A stretch of DNA of 10,427 nucleotides from an uncultured Desulfomonile sp. Lineage in GTDB: Bacteria; Desulfobacterota; Desulfomonilia; Desulfomonilales; Desulfomonilaceae. The notes below the pieces were generated by a model that was given only the letters and a program-made list of their open reading frames with translations, did no database searches and was not told the origin of the DNA. Every line of letters begins with the position of its first letter. Position 1 is the stretch's first letter. Both the position numbers and the translations under genes were made by a program. This document shows positions 1 through 7,045 of the stretch, piece after piece. Location of the stretch: contig CALDNG010000427.1 in NCBI GenBank assembly GCA_937915285.1, positions 1-10,427 of the forward strand. The letters run 5' to 3'.

Positions 1-870
1 GCTCAGTACTTCAAGGCCGGTTCCTATTCACTTATGGGTGTGGTAGGGATGGGGTTGTTGCTGGTAGGTTTTGCCTTCAAGGTTGCAGCCGTTCCTTTCC
101 ACATGTGGACTCCGGATGTTTACGAAGGCGCTCCAAGCCCGATTACCGGGTTCATGTCTGTCGGGGTAAAGGCAGCCGCTTTCGCTGCGTTTGTCAGGGT
201 CTTCTTTGAGTCCTTGAATGCCCTGCAGGTTAACTGGACCATGATACTGTGGGTGCTGGCGGCGCTGACGATGATTCTTGGAAACCTGGCCGCTCTAATT
301 CAGGAGAATATCAAGCGTATGCTTGCTTATTCCAGTATTGCGCACGCCGGTTACATCATGATCGGAATGATAGCTGGAACAGAAGCTGGAGTATCCGGCA
401 TTCTTTATTATCTGCTGGCTTACACGTTTACTAACATCGGAGCTTTTGGAATAGTGACATTGATCGGAAGGAAGGGAGAGGCGAATGTCAACCTCAATGA
501 TTACAGAGGTTTGTCAAAAGCGCACCCGGTTTTGGCTTTGGCAATGTCCATATTCCTGTTTTCACTGGCAGGCATTCCGCCTACCGCTGGATTTGTCGGT
601 AAGTTCACCATCTTTGCCGCAGCGGTAAAGGCCGGCTACATCTGGCTCGTCATAATAGGAGTGCTGACCAGCGCAGCCTCGGTTTTTTACTACTTCAGGG
701 TGGTCATGAAGATGTATATGGAGGCTCCGGATACTGAGCCTGAGAAGCTTAAGTTTAGCCCATCTATGAGTCTGGCTCTGGTCATTTCAGTGGTGATAGT
801 GTTGTATATAGGGATATTCCCAACCACTTATCTCAATCTGGCTACCGAATCGGTCAAGACATTATTCTGA
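1..870 (+). CDS. nuoN: NADH-quinone oxidoreductase subunit N, C-terminal part (5' end outside window)
   Basis: This is the last 289 codons of a proton-pumping membrane subunit of respiratory complex I. The reading frame is open from base 1, so the start lies upstream; the family is usually about 480 aa, so roughly 190 residues are missing. The stretch FKVAAVPFHMWTPDVYEG (bases about 73-126) is characteristic of NuoN rather than NuoL, NuoM or Mrp antiporter paralogues, and contains the conserved membrane lysine and the HMW-PDVYEG loop. A second family block, IKRMLAYSSIAHAGY, follows at about bases 310-354. The rest is a series of hydrophobic membrane segments ending in a short C-terminal tail. 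NuoN normally closes the nuo operon, and nothing complex I-like follows here. The downstream purQ starts after only 34 nt with no evident terminator, so the two are probably co-transcribed. Confidence 0.95.
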   Translation, partial: AQYFKAGSYSLMGVVGMGLLLVGFAFKVAAVPFHMWTPDVYEGAPSPITGFMSVGVKAAAFAAFVRVFFESLNALQVNWTMILWVLAALTMILGNLAALIQENIKRMLAYSSIAHAGYIMIGMIAGTEAGVSGILYYLLAYTFTNIGAFGIVTLIGRKGEANVNLNDYRGLSKAHPVLALAMSIFLFSLAGIPPTAGFVGKFTIFAAAVKAGYIWLVIIGVLTSAASVFYYFRVVMKMYMEAPDTEPEKLKFSPSMSLALVISVVIVLYIGIFPTTYLNLATESVKTLF

Positions 871-904
871 GATCAGTGGTAGACCCTCAAGAAGGTTATT
901 CGAT

Positions 905-1708
905 ATGGCGCTTAGCGCACTGGTTGTAACTGGACACGGAATCAACTGCGAGTACGAAACAAAATTTGCGCTGGACACGGCGGGATTCGACAGGGTTGAT
1001 CTTGGACACCTCAACTTCATAGTCTCTGGCGACGTCCGCCTCGATGGATACCAACTTATTGTTTTTCCGGGTGGGTTCCTTGATGGAGACGACCTAGGGG
1101 CCGCCCAGGCCTGCGTCAACAGGATTAAATACTCGATTGTCGATGGACAGAGGCTGCTGGATAAAGTCCTGAAGTTCATCATGGACGGAAAGCTGATCCT
1201 TGGAATCTGTAACGGCTTTCAGTTGCTGGTGAAACTCGGCTTGTTGCCGGCGCTGGATTCTGTTTATGAACATCGGAATTTTTCTCTGACAGCCAACGAT
1301 TGCGGACGTTTTGAGGATAGATGGGTAAATCTTCATGTCGATATGGATTCCCCTTGCGTATTTACAAGGGGATTAAGCGACATGTATTTGCCGGTGCGTC
1401 ATGGAGAAGGTAAGATCCTTGCCCTGAACGAGGCTGTTGTTGATGAGGCGGTCCGAAGGAGTCAGGCAGTTCTGTATTACACGAAACCTGGGTCATCTGC
1501 TCCTACGATGGAATATCCATGGAACCCTAATGGATCGACCGGAGCCATTGCGGGTCTTTGTGATCCGACAGGACGAGTATTCGGACTCATGCCGCATCCG
1601 GAGTGCTATATACATCGAACGCATCACCCACGATGGACCCGTGAGTCGCTGAGCGAAGACGGGGACGGGCTTTCAATATTTAAGAATGCAGCGAGATTTC
1701 TGTCCTGA
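905..1708 (+). CDS. purQ: Phosphoribosylformylglycinamidine synthase, glutaminase subunit PurQ (long form)
   Basis: This 267-aa class I glutamine amidotransferase supplies ammonia from glutamine to PurL in the fourth step of de novo purine synthesis (FGAR to FGAM, cytosolic). The triad is intact: nucleophile Cys102 in GICNGFQ, and His231/Glu233 in MPHPE. PurQ-type motifs are FPGGFLDGDDLGAA (residues 54-67), RHGEGK (165-170) and NPNGS (207-211), which separate it from GuaA, CarA or TrpG. It is longer than the roughly 225-aa Bacillus-type PurQ; the extra length seems to sit in the middle and near the C-terminus (around residues 180-205 and 236-255). The start is ATG with GAAGG at 891-895, 9 nt upstream. 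It follows nuoN closely, and no purL or purS is visible, so its partner is encoded elsewhere. A predicted hairpin overlaps the stop codon. Confidence 0.9.
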   Translation: MALSALVVTGHGINCEYETKFALDTAGFDRVDLGHLNFIVSGDVRLDGYQLIVFPGGFLDGDDLGAAQACVNRIKYSIVDGQRLLDKVLKFIMDGKLILGICNGFQLLVKLGLLPALDSVYEHRNFSLTANDCGRFEDRWVNLHVDMDSPCVFTRGLSDMYLPVRHGEGKILALNEAVVDEAVRRSQAVLYYTKPGSSAPTMEYPWNPNGSTGAIAGLCDPTGRVFGLMPHPECYIHRTHHPRWTRESLSEDGDGLSIFKNAARFLS

Positions 1709-1742
1709 AAATAAGTCAGTCGATCAACAGGACCAATTTTTT
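1702..1742 (+). terminator. Possible rho-independent terminator of purQ
   Basis: The perfect 6-bp inverted repeat GTCCTG (1702-1707) / CAGGAC (1728-1733) is followed by CAA and six T residues (1737-1742). The 5' arm overlaps the end of purQ. The 20-nt loop is long for an intrinsic terminator, so strength is doubtful, although position and T-run are right. Confidence 0.4.
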
Positions 1743-1777
1743 GTACCGATGAGTCCATATGCTTTTTAAGTTGCGAA

Positions 1778-1799
1778 AATACACTGGTTCTAATACACT
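1778..1799 (+). repeat. Direct repeat AATACACT x2 upstream of fhs
   Basis: AATACACT occurs at 1778-1785 and 1792-1799, separated by GGTTCT, giving a 14-bp period. It lies about 100 bp before the fhs start in the 187-bp purQ-fhs gap. It could be a tandem regulator site, but two 8-mers alone are weak evidence and I could not place a convincing -35/-10 pair next to it. Confidence 0.3.
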
Positions 1800-1853
1800 A
1801 CCTGAGTTTGTCCACCTGATTTTATTTAATCCATTTACAAGTCTAGAAAGAAG

Positions 1854-1895
1854 CGGCGTATTGATTCACGCCGAGTAGTCACAGAGGAGGTATCG
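1854..1895 (+). promoter_or_regulatory. fhs leader hairpin and strong Shine-Dalgarno
   Basis: CGGCGT (1854-1859) and ACGCCG (1868-1873) form a perfect 6-bp stem with an 8-nt loop just before the ribosome-binding site. AGAGGAGG (1883-1890) is a near-perfect Shine-Dalgarno with 5 nt to the ATG at 1896, which fixes the fhs start and implies high expression. The hairpin ends 9 nt before the Shine-Dalgarno, so it could stabilise the mRNA or modulate initiation; that role is inferred. Confidence 0.5.
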
Positions 1896-3659
1896 ATGGC
1901 ACTGGATCCTACCAAGATGGCCGACTGGCAGATAGCTGAAGAAGCTGAAAAGACTATGAAAACCGTTTATCAACTGGGCAAGGAGCTTGGTCTTACAGAA
2001 GAGGAGTTGCTGCCTCACGGTCATTATGTGGCCAAAGTCGATTTCAAGAAGGTATTAGATCGACTAAAAGACAGGCCTGATGGAAAATACATAGACGTGA
2101 CGGCGATCACGCCAACTCCACTGGGTGAGGGCAAGTCAACCAGTTCGATGGGTCTGGTTGAAGGTCTTGGCAAGAGAGGCAAAAACGTAGGAGCTGCTAT
2201 TCGTCAGCCTTCTGGCGGTCCTACCATGAACATAAAAGGATCAGCCGCCGGCGGTGGTATAGCTCAGTGCATTCCGCTGACCCCCTTCTCACTGGGGCTA
2301 ACCGGTGACATAAATGCGATCATGAACGCCCACAACCTGGCAATGGTCGCTCTGACCGCCCGGATGCAGCACGAGTTCAACTATGATGACGAAGAGTGGG
2401 CCAAGAGAGGTATGCCACGCCTAAATATTGATCCCCGAAACGTCGAGTTTGGATGGATCATAGATTTTTGCGCCCAGTCACTGCGTAACATCATCATTGG
2501 TATAGGCGGCAAAATGGACGGCTTCCTGATGAAGTCACATTTCGGGATTGCCGTCTCTTCGGAAATCATGGCGATATTGGCAGTTTCCACGGATCTTAAG
2601 GACATGCGTGAGCGCATGGGCAAGATCGTGGTAGCTTACAATAAAAAGGGTGGCCCGGTAACCACAGCCGACCTGGGTGTAGATGGCGCCATGACAGCAT
2701 GGATGGTTGAGGCCCTTAACCCGAACCTGCTCCAGACGGTTGAAGGACAGCCGGTATTCGTTCATGCCGGTCCTTTCGCGAACATTGCCATTGGTCAGTC
2801 TTCAATCATCGCTGACAGGGTTGGTCTCAAGCTGGTTGACTATCATGTGACCGAGTCCGGATTCGGGGCTGACATTGGTTTTGAAAAATTCTGGAACCTG
2901 AAATGCCGTTTTTCGGGTCTCAAGCCGAACTGCGCAGTTGTTGTCGCCACTATCAGGGCGCTCAAGTGTCACGGTGGAGCCCCTGTCCCGAGGCCAGGCC
3001 TTCCGATGCCAAAGGAATACGAAGGCGAGAACGTCGGTTGGGTCGAAGAAGGCTGCAAGAACCTTGTTCACCACATCGAAACAGTCAAGAAAGCCGGAAT
3101 CAACCCGGTTGTTTGCATCAACTCTTTCTACACTGACACCAAGGCTGAAACGGCTGCTGTGCGCAGGCTTTCTGAAGCCGCAGGCGCAAGGGTCGCCGTA
3201 TCAGAGCACTGGCTCAAAGGCGGTGATGGCGCCCTTGAATTCGCGGATGCCGTTGTTGACGCCTGTGAAGAGAAGAATGAATTCAAGCTGCTCTATGATC
3301 TGAGTATGCCTTTGAGGCAGAGGATCGAACTCATTGCCAAAGACGTTTACGGGGCCGATGGGGTTAGCTACACTCCTGAGGCGGAAGCCAAAGCCAAGAG
3401 AATTGAGGCCGATCCCGAACTCTCCAAGCTAGGCACCTGTATGGTGAAGACTCACCTCAGTCTGTCTCACGATCCTAACCTGAAGGGCACTCCCAAGGGA
3501 TGGATCCTGCCGGTTCGCGACATCCTCACCTACAATGGCGCTGGATTCGTGGTGCCGGTCGCTGGAACCATTTCTCTCATGCCCGGAACAAGCTCCAACC
3601 CGGCCTTCCGCAGAGTGGATGTAGATGTGGAGACCGGTAAGGTCAAAGGCGTGTTCTAA
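1896..3659 (+). CDS. fhs: Formate--tetrahydrofolate ligase (formyl-THF synthetase), divergent signature
   Basis: This 587-aa cytosolic enzyme joins formate to tetrahydrofolate using ATP, giving 10-formyl-THF for the Wood-Ljungdahl methyl branch, purine synthesis and formate assimilation. The ATP loop [11 protein letters not shown] is at residues 72-82 (Lys80), and Arg103 in IRQPS matches the formyl-phosphate-binding arginine known from the Moorella enzyme. The second family signature [12 protein letters not shown] is present at 350-361, Phe411 and Trp439 sit where the folate-stacking residues are expected, and the C-terminus ends in the usual GKVKGxF. The first signature is altered: residues 112-122 read [11 protein letters not shown] where most members have G-x-KGGAAGGGY, and 127-138 read [12 protein letters not shown] in place of a PME-x-NLH-x-TGD type. 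The Gln after Arg103 resembles eukaryotic-type synthetases. It is somewhat longer than the usual ~557 aa. The gene stands alone and converges on coaX. Confidence 0.95.
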   Translation: MALDPTKMADWQIAEEAEKTMKTVYQLGKELGLTEEELLPHGHYVAKVDFKKVLDRLKDRPDGKYIDVTAITPTPLGEGKSTSSMGLVEGLGKRGKNVGAAIRQPSGGPTMNIKGSAAGGGIAQCIPLTPFSLGLTGDINAIMNAHNLAMVALTARMQHEFNYDDEEWAKRGMPRLNIDPRNVEFGWIIDFCAQSLRNIIIGIGGKMDGFLMKSHFGIAVSSEIMAILAVSTDLKDMRERMGKIVVAYNKKGGPVTTADLGVDGAMTAWMVEALNPNLLQTVEGQPVFVHAGPFANIAIGQSSIIADRVGLKLVDYHVTESGFGADIGFEKFWNLKCRFSGLKPNCAVVVATIRALKCHGGAPVPRPGLPMPKEYEGENVGWVEEGCKNLVHHIETVKKAGINPVVCINSFYTDTKAETAAVRRLSEAAGARVAVSEHWLKGGDGALEFADAVVDACEEKNEFKLLYDLSMPLRQRIELIAKDVYGADGVSYTPEAEAKAKRIEADPELSKLGTCMVKTHLSLSHDPNLKGTPKGWILPVRDILTYNGAGFVVPVAGTISLMPGTSSNPAFRRVDVDVETGKVKGVF

Positions 3660-3684
3660 AATACTTTCATTGCAGTAAGACGAA

Positions 3685-3726
3685 AAAGGCCCCAGTTCCT
3701 TGTCATGGAAAGGGGCCTTTCTTTTT
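3685..3726 (+). terminator. Strong intrinsic terminator between convergent fhs and coaX
   Basis: AAAGGCCCC (3685-3693) pairs perfectly with GGGGCCTTT (3712-3720). An inner TTCC/GGAA pair (3696-3699 / 3707-3710) extends the stem, and CTTTTT follows. On the minus strand the flanking A-run (3683-3687) supplies only a short U-tract partly inside the stem, so it may also stop coaX transcripts. It lies 26 bp after the fhs stop and just beyond the coaX stop, fitting a shared bidirectional terminator. Confidence 0.85.
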
Positions 3727-3742
3727 GCTCAGGCGAGAGGTG

Positions 3743-4519
3743 TTAACGTCTCAATGGTCGATTTCTCTCGTACAGGATTCTTAGGCCCTCCATGGTGAGG
3801 TCATCCTCTATTGCGTCCACAAGCTTTGTTTCCGATACTATTACAGGAGCTAACCCACCTGTCGCTATGACCTTGGGCCTAGACTTCAGTTCGTCGAACA
3901 TCCTTGACAATATGCCATCGACCAGCGAGGCATAGCCAAATATTATGCCCGACTGTATCGCCGCTGCGGTGTCTTTTGCGATGACTCTGGGCGGGGCGAC
4001 CAATTCTACCCTGAAAAGCTTAGAGGCCCTGTGAAACAGGGCTTCAGCCGATATCTTTACTCCGGGGGCTATCGAACCGCCTTCATACTCCCCATTGCGG
4101 TTAATGTAGTCGAAGGTTGTGGCTGTGCCGAAATCCACGGCTATCAATTCACACTTGTACTTCTCAAAAGCTGCCACAGCATTTACAATCCTGTCTGCCC
4201 CAACCTCCTTCGGATTATCGTAGCGGATCGGCATGCCGGTTTTTATTCCTGGACCGACGAAAACAGGGTCTATATTCAGGAATTTTTCACATAGCTCTTC
4301 AAATGCCGTTCTTAGGGGAGGCACCACTGAGGCGATTATCACGTCGTCTATGTCTTTAGGCCCCACCCCTGTCATCAGTGTCAGATCACGGAGTATTAGC
4401 CAGAATTCATCAGCCGTAGCGTCTTCCATGGTTCTGATTCGCCTGGTGCCAAAATGAGTTGGACCATCATACAGACCCAGCACTATATTGGTGTTGCCCA
4501 CATCTATTGCAAGCAGCAT
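3743..4519 (-). CDS. coaX: Type III pantothenate kinase
   Basis: This 258-aa cytosolic kinase phosphorylates pantothenate to 4'-phosphopantothenate, the first committed step of CoA synthesis. It belongs to the ASKHA (acetate/sugar kinase-Hsc70-actin) fold, unrelated to CoaA. N-terminal phosphate motif: AIDVGNTN (residues 4-11, Asp6). Pantothenate-side motif: NPKEVGADRIVNA (102-114), with Asp109. Second phosphate motif: VDFGTATTFD (128-137, Asp129). The glycine-rich GGSIAPGV (147-154) and the adenosine-side ATGGLA (219-224) follow. Length is normal. The start is an ATG read leftward from 4519, preceded by GGAGG (4525-4529 on the complement) with a 5-nt gap. CoaX is often next to birA, but here it is a single gene, convergent with fhs and divergent from the deacetylase gene. 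Type III kinases are not feedback-inhibited by CoA (family knowledge). Confidence 0.96.
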   Translation of the reverse strand: MLLAIDVGNTNIVLGLYDGPTHFGTRRIRTMEDATADEFWLILRDLTLMTGVGPKDIDDVIIASVVPPLRTAFEELCEKFLNIDPVFVGPGIKTGMPIRYDNPKEVGADRIVNAVAAFEKYKCELIAVDFGTATTFDYINRNGEYEGGSIAPGVKISAEALFHRASKLFRVELVAPPRVIAKDTAAAIQSGIIFGYASLVDGILSRMFDELKSRPKVIATGGLAPVIVSETKLVDAIEDDLTMEGLRILYERNRPLRR

Positions 4520-4861
4520 CTAGACCTCCAGTGACCGCCATTAAAATGAGTTCAGGCATGAAAATGCAAATTCATTGGTGGCAAAAACGACACCTTTTCA
4601 ATATAATATAATTGTGGTCAATGCTGAAGCATTTAAGATTGATCCCTAAATATTACTTGATGGAGCGGGACAATCCCGAATTAGCTAACTAATTGTATTT
4701 AAACGGAAAAGACGCTGGATCGCCTGATGGTGTTAAGGGAAAAATAATTGACTGTTAATGTTTTAGATGTTATTTTGGTAATGTGAAAGTCCGCATCCAT
4801 ATCGTTATGGACTGTCCCTCCTGAAAATTTTTGAAAAATCTGATAAAAGGCACATTCAACC
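4520..4861. promoter_or_regulatory. Divergent coaX / deacetylase intergenic region with several hairpins
   Basis: This is a 342-bp AT-rich gap with no credible ORF. It holds overlapping TATAAT hexamers (4602-4607 and 4607-4612) without a good -35. Perfect small hairpins are AATGC-TGAA-GCATT (4620-4633), CGGGA-CAA-TCCCG (4666-4678), AATTAG-CTAA-CTAATT (4679-4694, directly abutting the previous one) and TCCATA-TCGT-TATGGA (4796-4811). Neither of the two central hairpins is followed by a T-run, so they do not look like terminators. They could be operator dyads or a small structured RNA; I cannot tell which. The promoter of coaX must lie here but I could not assign it. Confidence 0.45.
4748..4776 (+). 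promoter_or_regulatory. Candidate sigma-70 promoter of the deacetylase gene
   Basis: TTGACT (4748-4753) and TATTTT (4771-4776) are spaced by 17 nt, matching consensus at 5/6 and 4/6. Transcription would start near 4783, leaving a leader of about 79 nt that contains the TCCATA/TATGGA hairpin at 4796-4811. Confidence 0.4.
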
Positions 4862-5926
4862 ATGAAGCCTACAGGAATAGTAAGAGAACAAATCTATCTG
4901 AAACATGATATGGGACTGTATCATCCTGAAAGCCCTGAGAGGCTGGAAGTAATCTATCAGATGATAGACGATCTCGAAGGGGCTCTCAACCTGTTAACGA
5001 TCCCTGCACGGCCGGCATTGCCCGAAGAATTATGTTTTAACCATGATGCGCGATATGTAGACAAGATCGCTGACACAAAAGCTTGCGAGACAACCTTCCT
5101 TGATCCGGACACATCCGCCTGCGAATATTCGTGGGAGGCGGCTGCGACAGCGGCCGGTGGGGTCTTCAGCCTGATTGACGCAGTAGTTGAATCCAGAATC
5201 CGCAATGGCTTTGCTTTCGTGAGGCCACCGGGCCATCATGCTGAGAGGCGAAGAGCCATGGGGTTCTGTCTGTTCAACAATATAGCCCTAGCTGCTCATT
5301 ACGCCATGAATCATCACAAGATGGAGCGGGTGGCCATTATAGACTGGGACCTCCATCATGGAAACGGAACCCAGAACTCCTTCTACGAAGATCCCCGTGT
5401 ATTGTTTATATCGACCCATCAGTATCCCCATTACCCTGGGACCGGAGGCATCCGGGAAATGGGGCATGGCGCCGGTGAGGGTTTCACCGTAAATGTGCCA
5501 TTGGCGTCGGGCGCCGGCGACATGGAATATATCGCCGTGTTCAAGATGCTCATAGAGCCGCTACTTGATGCCTTCGTGCCTGAGTTGGTACTTGTTTCCG
5601 CTGGATTTGACGCACACGAGAAAGATCCGCTGGGTGGAATGAACCTCACGGAGGATGGTTACGAGAATCTCATCAGGATCATAATGAAAAAGGCTTCAGA
5701 ACTTTGCTCAGACAGGGTTATCCTTGCGCTTGAAGGCGGTTATAATGTCACGGCCCTGAGAAGCTCCGTGGAAAAAATCCTTCATTCGATGTCATCTTTT
5801 GACCCCAACTCCGAACTTAAGCTCGATATTGACATGGAGAGGCTACCGTACACATTCAGAGCAAGACTCAGGGATGTCCTGTCCTCGCAAGGGAAGTACT
5901 GGCCGACCCTGCCACAGTTGATCTAG
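4862..5926 (+). CDS. Histone deacetylase / AcuC-family zinc amidohydrolase
   Basis: This is a 354-aa member of the arginase-deacetylase fold, which removes acetyl (or other acyl) groups from lysines or polyamines with a zinc ion. All catalytic elements are visible: the N-terminal HPESPERL (residues 21-28), tandem histidines in RPPGHH (121-126), the FCLFNN block (135-140), DWDLHHGNG (161-169) with zinc ligands Asp163 and His165, the third ligand Asp250 in SAGFDAH, and Tyr294 in EGGYN. The pattern resembles class II HDACs and bacterial HDAC-like amidohydrolases. Candidate substrates are acetylated acetyl-CoA synthetase (AcuC role), acetylpolyamines or another acylated protein; sequence alone does not decide. 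There is no signal peptide, so it should be cytosolic. The ATG has only a weak Shine-Dalgarno (AAAGG, 4846-4850, 11 nt away). No acs or acetyltransferase gene is adjacent. Confidence 0.92.
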   Translation: MKPTGIVREQIYLKHDMGLYHPESPERLEVIYQMIDDLEGALNLLTIPARPALPEELCFNHDARYVDKIADTKACETTFLDPDTSACEYSWEAAATAAGGVFSLIDAVVESRIRNGFAFVRPPGHHAERRRAMGFCLFNNIALAAHYAMNHHKMERVAIIDWDLHHGNGTQNSFYEDPRVLFISTHQYPHYPGTGGIREMGHGAGEGFTVNVPLASGAGDMEYIAVFKMLIEPLLDAFVPELVLVSAGFDAHEKDPLGGMNLTEDGYENLIRIIMKKASELCSDRVILALEGGYNVTALRSSVEKILHSMSSFDPNSELKLDIDMERLPYTFRARLRDVLSSQGKYWPTLPQLI

Positions 5927-5970
5927 AATATCTCTAATTGGGCTCAAGGCTGCATGACAAGTCTGGGAGA

Positions 5971-6000
5971 TTGACACCCCTGGTTTTTTTTGGGTATAAA
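5971..6000 (+). promoter_or_regulatory. Near-consensus sigma-70 promoter of truB (predicts a leaderless mRNA)
   Basis: A perfect -35 TTGACA (5971-5976) and a 5/6 -10 TATAAA (5995-6000) are separated by 18 nt containing a T8 tract (5984-5991). The expected +1 is at about 6007-6008, coinciding with the ATG of truB at 6008. An in-frame TGA at 5972-5974 sits inside the -35 box, so the truB frame cannot start further upstream. Confidence 0.65.
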
Positions 6001-6007
6001 TGAGCGG

Positions 6008-6940
6008 ATGCATGGAATATTACTAATAGATAAGCCAGAGGGATATTCTTCTCACCAGATCGTAAAAATCGTCAAGCGTCGTCTCGGGAAATACAAGGTT
6101 GGTCACACCGGAACTCTGGATCCAGCCGCATCCGGACTCCTGGTAATACTAATAGGTGTCGCTTCACGCTCCCTGGATTACCTGGATGAAAGCAGGAAGC
6201 GTTATATTCTTGGAGTCAGGCTCGGAGAATCCACAGACACCTGCGACAGGGAAGGGCAGATACTAAAGACCTCTGATGTATCGCATCTCTCTAGGGATGA
6301 CGTTCTGACATGCCTGAAAGGCTTTCTCGGCCCTATCGAACAGGTTCCACCACATTTCTCTGCCATAAAAAAAGACGGATCACCGCTCTACAAACTTGCT
6401 CGTAAAGGAATATTCCCGGATATAAAACCAAGGTCTGTTAATATATTCAGTCTGGAACTCATCGGATTGTGTCTCCCTGATGCATGCATTGACATGCTGT
6501 GCTCTAAAGGCACCTATGCAAGGGCTCTGGCCAGAGACCTGGGGGATAAGCTAGGAGTCGGAGCAAGACTGGAAACTCTCAGGCGTGTCTCATCAGGTCA
6601 GTTTCAAATATCGGATTCTGTGGACCTTGAATTTGTAAAAGAATCTGATCTCAAGGAATTAACCGGCAAGATAGTCCCGCTTGACAAAGTTCTTGATAAC
6701 ATACCCAAGATCAACACCACCGCATCCGAACTCAAACGCCTGACCTTGGGGGCTCCTATTAAAATTCCCGTCAGCCGAATACCAAGCGGTTATCTGGCTC
6801 AGGAATTGATCGATTCACCATTCCGGGTCTCGGCGCCCTCCAGTGGTCTGCTAATTATCGTCGACCTGAAAGTCAGTCATGAATCCGCCATCGTATCCCC
6901 CGTTAAAGTCTTTAATTGGCTTGAAACCTCACTAATCTAA
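6008..6940 (+). CDS. truB: tRNA pseudouridine-55 synthase TruB
   Basis: This enzyme isomerises U55 in the T-loop of tRNAs to pseudouridine. From the ATG at 6008 the protein has 310 aa, close to the roughly 314 aa of E. coli TruB. The N-terminus HGILLIDKPEG (residues 2-12) is the usual family opening. The catalytic aspartate is Asp38 in KVGHTGTLDP (31-40), followed by ASGLL. Other family blocks are the GESTDTCDREG segment (about 73-83), QVPPHFSAIKKDG (about 108-120) and SKGTYARALARDLG (about 173-186). The last ~80 residues would be the PUA-like RNA-binding domain. A TTG at 5990 would add six residues, but it lies upstream of the predicted -10 element; ATG 6008 is preferred. Neither start has a properly spaced Shine-Dalgarno. 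truB normally sits with nusA-infB-rbfA-rpsO; here it stands alone. Confidence 0.93.
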   Translation: MHGILLIDKPEGYSSHQIVKIVKRRLGKYKVGHTGTLDPAASGLLVILIGVASRSLDYLDESRKRYILGVRLGESTDTCDREGQILKTSDVSHLSRDDVLTCLKGFLGPIEQVPPHFSAIKKDGSPLYKLARKGIFPDIKPRSVNIFSLELIGLCLPDACIDMLCSKGTYARALARDLGDKLGVGARLETLRRVSSGQFQISDSVDLEFVKESDLKELTGKIVPLDKVLDNIPKINTTASELKRLTLGAPIKIPVSRIPSGYLAQELIDSPFRVSAPSSGLLIIVDLKVSHESAIVSPVKVFNWLETSLI

Positions 6941-6983
6941 TATAACATGGATCATTTTGGGTGTTTAATTTAATAATCTGATA

Positions 6984-7011
6984 TTGACAGGTTTGTCTAT
7001 TTGTGAATAAT
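6984..7011 (+). promoter_or_regulatory. Candidate sigma-70 promoter of the exported amidotransferase gene
   Basis: A perfect -35 TTGACA (6984-6989) is followed after 16 nt by AATAAT (7006-7011), 5/6 to the -10 consensus. The predicted +1 is near 7018, giving a leader of about 95 nt to the ATG at 7112. The -10 overlaps the 5' arm of the large inverted repeat at 7006-7045, so a DNA-binding protein on that dyad would block the promoter. Confidence 0.5.
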
Positions 7012-7045
7012 GGTATTTAGATCATAAATACATCATGCCATTATT
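7006..7045. repeat. Long imperfect inverted repeat overlapping promoter and leader
   Basis: AATAATGG (7006-7013) pairs with CCATTATT (7038-7045), and directly inside it TATTTA (7014-7019) pairs with TAAATA (7025-7030) around the loop GATCA. The result is a continuous 14-nt 5' arm with a single 7-nt bulge (CATCATG, 7031-7037) on the 3' side. It covers the -10 and the expected transcription start, so it could be an operator dyad or, for its downstream part, an RNA hairpin. There is no T-run, so it is not a terminator. Confidence 0.6.

Noticed and set aside
862-1182. Minus-strand open frame of 106 codons opposite purQ
   Set aside because: Antisense to a clear purQ with intact motifs; low-complexity Ser/Pro/Arg composition and no recognisable domain.
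2938-3303. Plus-strand 121-codon frame inside fhs
   Set aside because: Shifted frame within a well-supported Fhs coding region; composition typical of an out-of-frame reading.
4600-4621. coaX promoter using TTGACC (minus strand, 4616-4621) with the TATATT boxes
   Set aside because: Spacing to the TATATT elements is about 10 nt, too short; no other -35 fits, so left unassigned.
5990-6007. TTG start for TruB adding six residues
   Set aside because: Lies upstream of the predicted -10, has no Shine-Dalgarno, and the family consensus begins at the ATG at 6008.
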